A stretch of 11,010 nucleotides of DNA, taken from NCBI GenBank assembly GCA_024695315.1, contig JAILIJ010000190.1, positions 1-11,010 of the forward strand, written 5' to 3'. A model generated the notes under the pieces. That model had not been told where the DNA came from and made no database searches. It saw only the letters and a list, made by a program, of their open reading frames with translations. The stretch's first letter is position 1; the number at the start of each line of letters is the position of its first letter. Below, piece after piece: positions 8,067 through 11,010 of the stretch. The position numbers and the translations under genes were made by a program. The stretch comes from Bacteroidaceae bacterium. Its GTDB lineage: Bacteria > Bacteroidota > Bacteroidia > Bacteroidales > Bacteroidaceae.

Positions 8067-9572
8067 ATGCAACGCACATACATAGCCATAGACCTTAAGT
8101 CATTCTACGCTTCCGTGGAATGTGTGGAACGCGGACTCAACCCGCTGACCACTAATCTCGTCGTGGCTGATAATAGCAGAACAGAGAAAACAATCTGTCT
8201 TGCCGTGTCTCCATCCCTGAAAGCATACGGTATACCAGGAAGAGCTCGTCTGTTTGAAGTGATACAACGGCTCAAAGAGGTGAATTACGAGAGGATGTTG
8301 AAAAATAAGGTTGCAAAGTTTACAGCAAGCTCACATTCAGATATAGAACTGAAAAAACATCCTGACTGGAAAATCGATTACATAGCAGCACCACCTCGTA
8401 TGTCGTACTACATACGTTACAGCACGAAAATATATAGCATTTACCTTAAATACATAGCTCCTGAGGACATACATGTATATTCTATTGATGAGGTCATCAT
8501 GGACGTCACAGCTTATCTGGCATCCTACAAGATGACACCTCACGAGTTGGCCATGACTATGATACAAAATGTACTCAAAGAAACAGGCATAACAGCTACG
8601 GCTGGTATCGGCACAAACATGTACCTAAGCAAGGTTGCCATGGACATTGTGGCCAAACATATTCCCGCCGACAAAGATGGGGTACGCATAGCGGAACTTG
8701 ACGAGATGACTTACCGCAAAAAACTATGGAACCATAGGCCGCTCACAAGTTTTTGGCGCGTAGGACACGGCATAGCTGACAGACTAAAGATGTATGGTTT
8801 AGATACCATGGGAAAAATTGCTAGATGCTCAATAGAAAACGAGGAACTGCTATACAGACTCTTTGGCATCAACGCAGAATTGCTTATCGACCATGCTTGG
8901 GGATGGGAACCATGTACCATAGAACAGGTCAAAGCATATAAGCCAACGACAAACTCATTCAGTAGTGGACAAGTACTACAACATGCTTATACTTTCAAAA
9001 AAGCAAGGGTCGTGGCAAGCGAAATGGCCGATGCCATAGCTCTCGACCTCGTGGATAAACGAATGGTAACGAATCAGATTGTTCTTACCATTGGATACGA
9101 TGTCGACAGCCTTAACGACACGGAAGTTAGAGCAAGATACACGGGAAAGATCTCTATTGACCACTACGGTAGAGAAGTTCCGAAACATGCCAACGGTACG
9201 GAGAATCTGCCACGCATGACATCTTCTTCAAAAATGATAACCGAGGCCGTACGCCGCCTTTTTGACAAAATTGTCAATCCAGACCTTCTCGTTCGGCGAC
9301 TTAACCTCACGGTAAATCATGTAAAAAGCGAAGAAATACTCAAGTTAAAGAAGGCAGAACCGATTCAACTCGACCTGTTTACCGACTATGAGCAGATGAT
9401 ACAGAGACAAAAGGAAGAAGAGGCCGAGACATGTAAGGAACGAAGGATTCAAGAGACGCTACTCGACATCAAAAAGAGGTTTGGAAAGAATGCCATCCTC
9501 AAAGGCATAAATTTCGAAGAAGGTGCCACGGCACGAGATAGAAATCAACAAATCGGAGGTCATAAAGCCTGA
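8067..9572 (+). CDS. Y-family translesion DNA polymerase (UmuC/DinB-like)
   Basis: A 501-residue error-prone polymerase that copies past damaged bases. Catalytic residues are visible: Asp9 in AIDLKSFYASVE (with Tyr14 at the steric-gate position that excludes ribonucleotides) and Asp141-Glu142 in SIDEV (139-143). The helix-hairpin-helix region is near 226-245 (PLTSFWRVGHGIADRL), and the little-finger domain runs from about 295 to 420. QLDLF at 434-438 is a canonical beta-clamp-binding motif. The tail carries RFGKNAILKG (471-480), EGAT and GGHKA, as in the group of polymerases common in Firmicutes and on mobile elements. It is longer than E. coli UmuC or DinB, with extra sequence between fingers and palm (about 74-130) and beyond the clamp motif. 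No umuD-like partner lies next to it; a YolD-like gene follows after 56 bases. The start is the only reasonable ATG and has no strong Shine-Dalgarno site. Expression is probably set by the promoter cluster and palindrome upstream. Confidence 0.92.
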   Translation: MQRTYIAIDLKSFYASVECVERGLNPLTTNLVVADNSRTEKTICLAVSPSLKAYGIPGRARLFEVIQRLKEVNYERMLKNKVAKFTASSHSDIELKKHPDWKIDYIAAPPRMSYYIRYSTKIYSIYLKYIAPEDIHVYSIDEVIMDVTAYLASYKMTPHELAMTMIQNVLKETGITATAGIGTNMYLSKVAMDIVAKHIPADKDGVRIAELDEMTYRKKLWNHRPLTSFWRVGHGIADRLKMYGLDTMGKIARCSIENEELLYRLFGINAELLIDHAWGWEPCTIEQVKAYKPTTNSFSSGQVLQHAYTFKKARVVASEMADAIALDLVDKRMVTNQIVLTIGYDVDSLNDTEVRARYTGKISIDHYGREVPKHANGTENLPRMTSSSKMITEAVRRLFDKIVNPDLLVRRLNLTVNHVKSEEILKLKKAEPIQLDLFTDYEQMIQRQKEEEAETCKERRIQETLLDIKKRFGKNAILKGINFEEGATARDRNQQIGGHKA

Positions 9573-9628
9573 TAGCTTCGTTTCCCTACGAACACTCACC
9601 AAAATTTCACATTTTAACACCCATACTT

Positions 9629-9835
9629 ATGGATACAGAAAACTACGACGACATAATCAACCTACCCCACCACGTGTCAAAGGTTCACCCTAAGATGACA
9701 ATGGAGAACAGGGCCGCTCAATTCGCCCCTTTTGCCGCACTCGTCGGCTATGAACAAGCCATTTCCGAAGCTTCAAAAATACATATTAGTGAAATGGAAG
9801 ATAATGAAGAGCAAGACTCAACAATTGATTATTAA
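9629..9835 (+). CDS. Small YolD-like protein
   Basis: A 68-residue protein with the conserved block YDDIINLPHHVSKVHP (5-20), then MTMENRAAQFAPFAAL (23-38) and VGYEQAI, ending in an acidic tail. I recognise this block from small YolD-like proteins encoded beside Y-family polymerases (UvrX/YqjW type) in Firmicutes and mobile elements. The role is not firmly established; a regulatory or partner function for the polymerase is an inference from gene pairing. It is shorter than the usual family members of around 100 residues, as though only the N-terminal block were kept. It lies 56 bases after the polymerase stop, with a 5-bp hairpin (9577-9592) in the gap, and is probably co-transcribed. No terminator with a T-run is obvious after it. 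Confidence 0.65.
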   Translation: MDTENYDDIINLPHHVSKVHPKMTMENRAAQFAPFAALVGYEQAISEASKIHISEMEDNEEQDSTIDY

Positions 9836-9872
9836 GCCGTATTCTTAAATTCAAAGTTAGCAATAAACATTA

Positions 9873-9989
9873 TCATCTAAAAATCGCCTGATTGTAGCTC
9901 TGCAAGAGTGCCACGAATCGGTTGTAGAATACGCTCTTTGAAAAAAGATGTCTCATATGCTTGCAGACATGGTCAATGTATAAATGCAT
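9873..9989 (-). pseudogene. Possible remnant of an IS982-family transposase
   Basis: Reading the - strand from 9989 to the stop at 9873-9875 gives a short peptide containing VCKHMRHLFSKSVFYNRFVALLQ. This resembles the conserved block of IS982-family transposases, where a (V/C)SYNRFVEL motif follows a short helix. Only about 38 codons remain, there is no DDE catalytic region, and I find no terminal inverted repeats. If real, it is a decayed insertion-sequence fragment. The match is from memory and short, so chance cannot be excluded. Confidence 0.3.
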
Positions 9990-10034
9990 CAGACAGCAGT
10001 AGCTTGAGCTGTGAAACATAATACAAAAGATCGT

Positions 10035-10048
10035 TTTTATATGATAAG
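10035..10048 (+). repeat. 14-base direct repeat, left copy
   Basis: TTTTATATGATAAG here is identical to the copy at 10367-10380. The two bracket the candidate small-RNA unit. A shorter 10-base version, TTATGATAAG, stands at positions 1-10 of the window. The sequence is AT-rich, so a chance recurrence is possible. Confidence 0.5.
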
Positions 10049-10157
10049 TCTATTTTTCGGCAAAACAATAATTGTAAAGTCGAGATTACACGACTTCGTA
10101 TCGAAAATGTTAAAATGTTAAATATTATGTTAAAGGCATTTTTAGAGACGTAAAAAC

Positions 10158-10188
10158 TTGCAAAAAATAGCATTTTTTACTATCTTTG
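10158..10188 (+). promoter_or_regulatory. Promoter of the candidate small RNA
   Basis: TATCTTTG at 10181-10188 is an exact -7 box, and TTG at 10158-10160 (CTTG in context) lies 20 bases upstream as the -33 element. Transcription would start near 10194-10196. No ORF on this strand lies downstream before an intrinsic terminator, so the unit is likely non-coding. Confidence 0.6.
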
Positions 10189-10284
10189 ATTATTCATCTG
10201 ACGGTGCGCGTCAAGCTCCGATTCTAATAGGGGATGAGATAAAATTTCAGACATCAGAAATCGATGCTCATCAGCTATGTGTTT

Positions 10285-10328
10285 CGAAGCTGTTACGAAG
10301 GTAATACGAAGCGTTGCCGAAGGAGGTG
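10285..10328 (+). repeat. Four CGAAG motifs at an exact 11-base period
   Basis: CGAAG starts at 10285, 10296, 10307 and 10318, each followed by six variable bases (CTGTTA, GTAATA, CGTTGC, GAGGTG). The variable parts are unrelated, so this is a spaced motif and not a simple tandem copy. It lies inside the candidate small RNA. Confidence 0.75.
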
Positions 10329-10336
10329 GGGTAGAA

Positions 10337-10365
10337 AAGTACGTCTAATTTGGCGCACTTTTTTT
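10337..10365 (+). terminator. Intrinsic terminator of the candidate small RNA
   Basis: AAGTACGTC (10337-10345) pairs with GGCGCACTT (10352-10360) around a 6-base loop, with one mismatch and one G-U pair, and A residues upstream can extend the stem. A run of seven T residues ends at 10365. It follows the small-RNA region directly. Confidence 0.7.
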
Positions 10366-10366
10366 G

Positions 10367-10380
10367 TTTTATATGATAAG
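10367..10380 (+). repeat. 14-base direct repeat, right copy
   Basis: Identical to TTTTATATGATAAG at 10035-10048, 332 bases upstream. It begins right after the T-run of the small-RNA terminator. Confidence 0.5.
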
Positions 10381-10405
10381 GTCATAAAATCACGATTTTG
10401 AATTG

Positions 10406-10448
10406 AAAAAAATGAGAGAGCATCAAACTTCCAGCCTGATGCCCTCTC
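10406..10448 (-). terminator. Intrinsic terminator of the gene at the right edge
   Basis: GAGAGAGCATCA (10414-10425) and TGATGCCCTCTC (10437-10448) form a 12-bp stem with one mismatch and an 11-base loop. Read on the - strand, the stem is followed by ATTTTTTTC (A-run at 10406-10412 on the + strand). It lies 13 bases beyond the stop codon of the - strand gene. Confidence 0.8.
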
Positions 10449-10461
10449 GTTGTCGTTAATC

Positions 10462-11010
10462 CTATTCCTCAACAAGGAATGTAGTGTTTAGTTCAGATTC
10501 ACAGAAAACGTATCCATTACGTGATTTAGTTCCCAACGGCTCATATTCGTATATATCTCCATTTATACGAACAGGTTTCAAATCCCAATATTCTGGCCAG
10601 CAATCAACCGTTCGCACCAAAGTAAGCGTAGGCGCTTTCTCAAGTTTGATAACCGGTTCATTCTCACAAGAATATTTCCGTCGGTTATTTATAAAGTATC
10701 TTTTCTTTTCTGGTACTAAAGACGTTGAATCCACAGATGTGCCCTGATAAAACAATAACGTGCCAAATCCAGGATTATCACACGTGAAGCCCGCTCCTTC
10801 TGGGCGCACAAAATGTCCCAGAACCATACTTGTATAAGGCATGGCAAGGTGCTTACGTCCCACATAATGGTTATAGGCAATTTCAAAGACAGCACGCCAC
10901 TGGCCTAAGGCACCCTCGCTCAGCACAGTCCAGTTGCTATATTTACCAGTCTTGTCCTTCCATGTGGTAAAGGGAACATCATAGCCAAGATTAGACTTTG
11001 ACAGATATTC
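10462..11010 (-). CDS. 3' part of a probable alginate-lyase-family polysaccharide lyase (partial)
   Basis: The frame is open from the window edge to the TAG at 10462-10464, giving at least 182 codons; the true start lies beyond 11010. A GTG at 10926 is internal and not the start. The visible part includes GYDVPFTTWKDKTGKYSNW, then FEIAYNHYVGRKHLAMPYT and RPEGAG, followed by NPGFGTLLFY. This pattern of an aromatic-rich helix, a MPYT block, then RPEG and PGFGTL resembles the C-terminal half of alginate-lyase-like (PF05426-type) proteins of Bacteroidetes, which cleave uronic-acid polysaccharides by beta-elimination, usually in the periplasm or on the surface. The last 80 or so residues are a beta-rich tail that I do not recognise. 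The family call is from memory; another carbohydrate-active or secreted protein is possible. A good terminator follows. Confidence 0.6.
   Translation of the reverse strand, partial: EYLSKSNLGYDVPFTTWKDKTGKYSNWTVLSEGALGQWRAVFEIAYNHYVGRKHLAMPYTSMVLGHFVRPEGAGFTCDNPGFGTLLFYQGTSVDSTSLVPEKKRYFINNRRKYSCENEPVIKLEKAPTLTLVRTVDCWPEYWDLKPVRINGDIYEYEPLGTKSRNGYVFCESELNTTFLVEE

Larger units (their letters stand above)
9836..10157. other. Intergenic region with small inverted repeats
   Basis: Holds several short hairpins: CGTATTCT (9838-9845) against AGAATACG (9926-9933), ATGTCT (9948-9953) against AGACAT (9965-9970), and AAGTCG (10077-10082) against CGACTT (10091-10096). ATGTTAAA is repeated three times between about 10107 and 10136. 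A possible transposase remnant lies on the - strand. I see no intact gene; the 66-codon open frame at 9973-10173 on the - strand is low-complexity. Confidence 0.5.
10195..10365 (+). ncRNA. Candidate structured small RNA of about 170 bases
   Basis: Bounded by a good promoter and an intrinsic terminator, with no plausible ORF and no downstream gene in the same direction, so it looks like a free-standing RNA and not a leader. Possible helices: TGACG/CGTCA (10199-10203 with 10209-10213); GATGAG/CTCATC (10233-10238 with 10267-10272) enclosing ATTTC/GAAAT (10244-10248 with 10257-10261); CAGCT/AGCTG (10272-10276 with 10288-10292); TTAC/GTAA with a GAAG loop (10293-10304); and CTCC/GGAG (10216-10219 with 10322-10325). 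GTGCGC at 10204-10209 can also pair with GCGCAC at 10353-10358, in competition with the terminator stem. CGAAG occurs four times at 11-base steps, and AAGGAGGTG stands at 10320-10328. The length is near that of 6S RNA, but I cannot show the 6S structure. It lacks recognisable tmRNA, RNase P or SRP RNA signatures. The ends are inferred from promoter and terminator. Confidence 0.5.

Noticed and set aside
9973..10173. 66-codon - strand open frame near the small-RNA promoter
   Set aside because: Phe/Leu/Ile-rich chance product of AT-rich DNA. Its start overlaps the small-RNA promoter region and nothing in it is recognisable.
10195..10365. tmRNA, RNase P RNA, SRP RNA or tRNA at the small-RNA locus
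   Set aside because: No T-arm or CCA end, no conserved RNase P core sequence and no SRP tetraloop helix could be found by eye.
10293..10475. 60-codon - strand open frame across the small-RNA terminator
   Set aside because: It runs through two terminators and the end of the right-edge gene and has no motif.
10484..10747. 87-codon + strand open frame opposite the right-edge gene
   Set aside because: Antisense shadow of the lyase-like coding region, which is open through the window edge and has family-like motifs and a terminator.

Overview
The window looks like a piece of a Bacteroidales chromosome, most likely Prevotella/Segatella-like. The reasons are the AT-rich intergenic DNA, start codons without Shine-Dalgarno sites, several promoters of the Bacteroidetes type (TTTG, about 19-22 bases, TAnnTTTG(C)), and a secreted protein ending in the short C-terminal tail typical of Bacteroidales exported proteins. 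The genus is inferred from style, not from a marker gene.

Layout. Positions 1-800 are AT-rich and non-coding. A three-gene + strand operon follows (873-4623): two adenylate-forming acyl-CoA ligases and a hotdog-fold acyl-CoA thioesterase, spaced 5 and 8 bases apart and driven by a promoter just before 873. A long hairpin (4663-4747) is a two-way terminator shared with the convergent gene at 4764-7196 (- strand), which encodes a secreted multidomain zinc-protease-like protein. A second intergenic region of about 870 bases (7197-8066) holds the promoter of that gene, an orphan promoter, an imperfect tandem repeat, and a palindrome lying against a cluster of promoter boxes. These boxes drive a Y-family translesion DNA polymerase (8067-9572) and a small YolD-like protein (9629-9835).

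Positions 9836-10461 contain what may be an IS982-type transposase remnant, then a self-contained transcription unit with no ORF: a promoter at 10158-10188, about 170 bases of structured sequence and an intrinsic terminator at 10337-10365. I read it as a candidate small RNA. It has four CGAAG motifs at an exact 11-base period and an anti-SD-complementary AAGGAGGTG that precedes no start codon. The window ends inside a - strand gene whose visible 3' part resembles an alginate-lyase-family polysaccharide lyase, with its own terminator.

How the parts fit: the ligase/thioesterase operon should make and hydrolyse CoA thioesters of one or more carboxylic acids that the sequence does not identify. 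The polymerase/YolD pair is a damage-tolerance module resembling those of Firmicutes. The secreted protease-like protein and the lyase-like protein fit a gut or oral polymer-degrading lifestyle. The most novel-looking item is the candidate small RNA at about 10195-10365.
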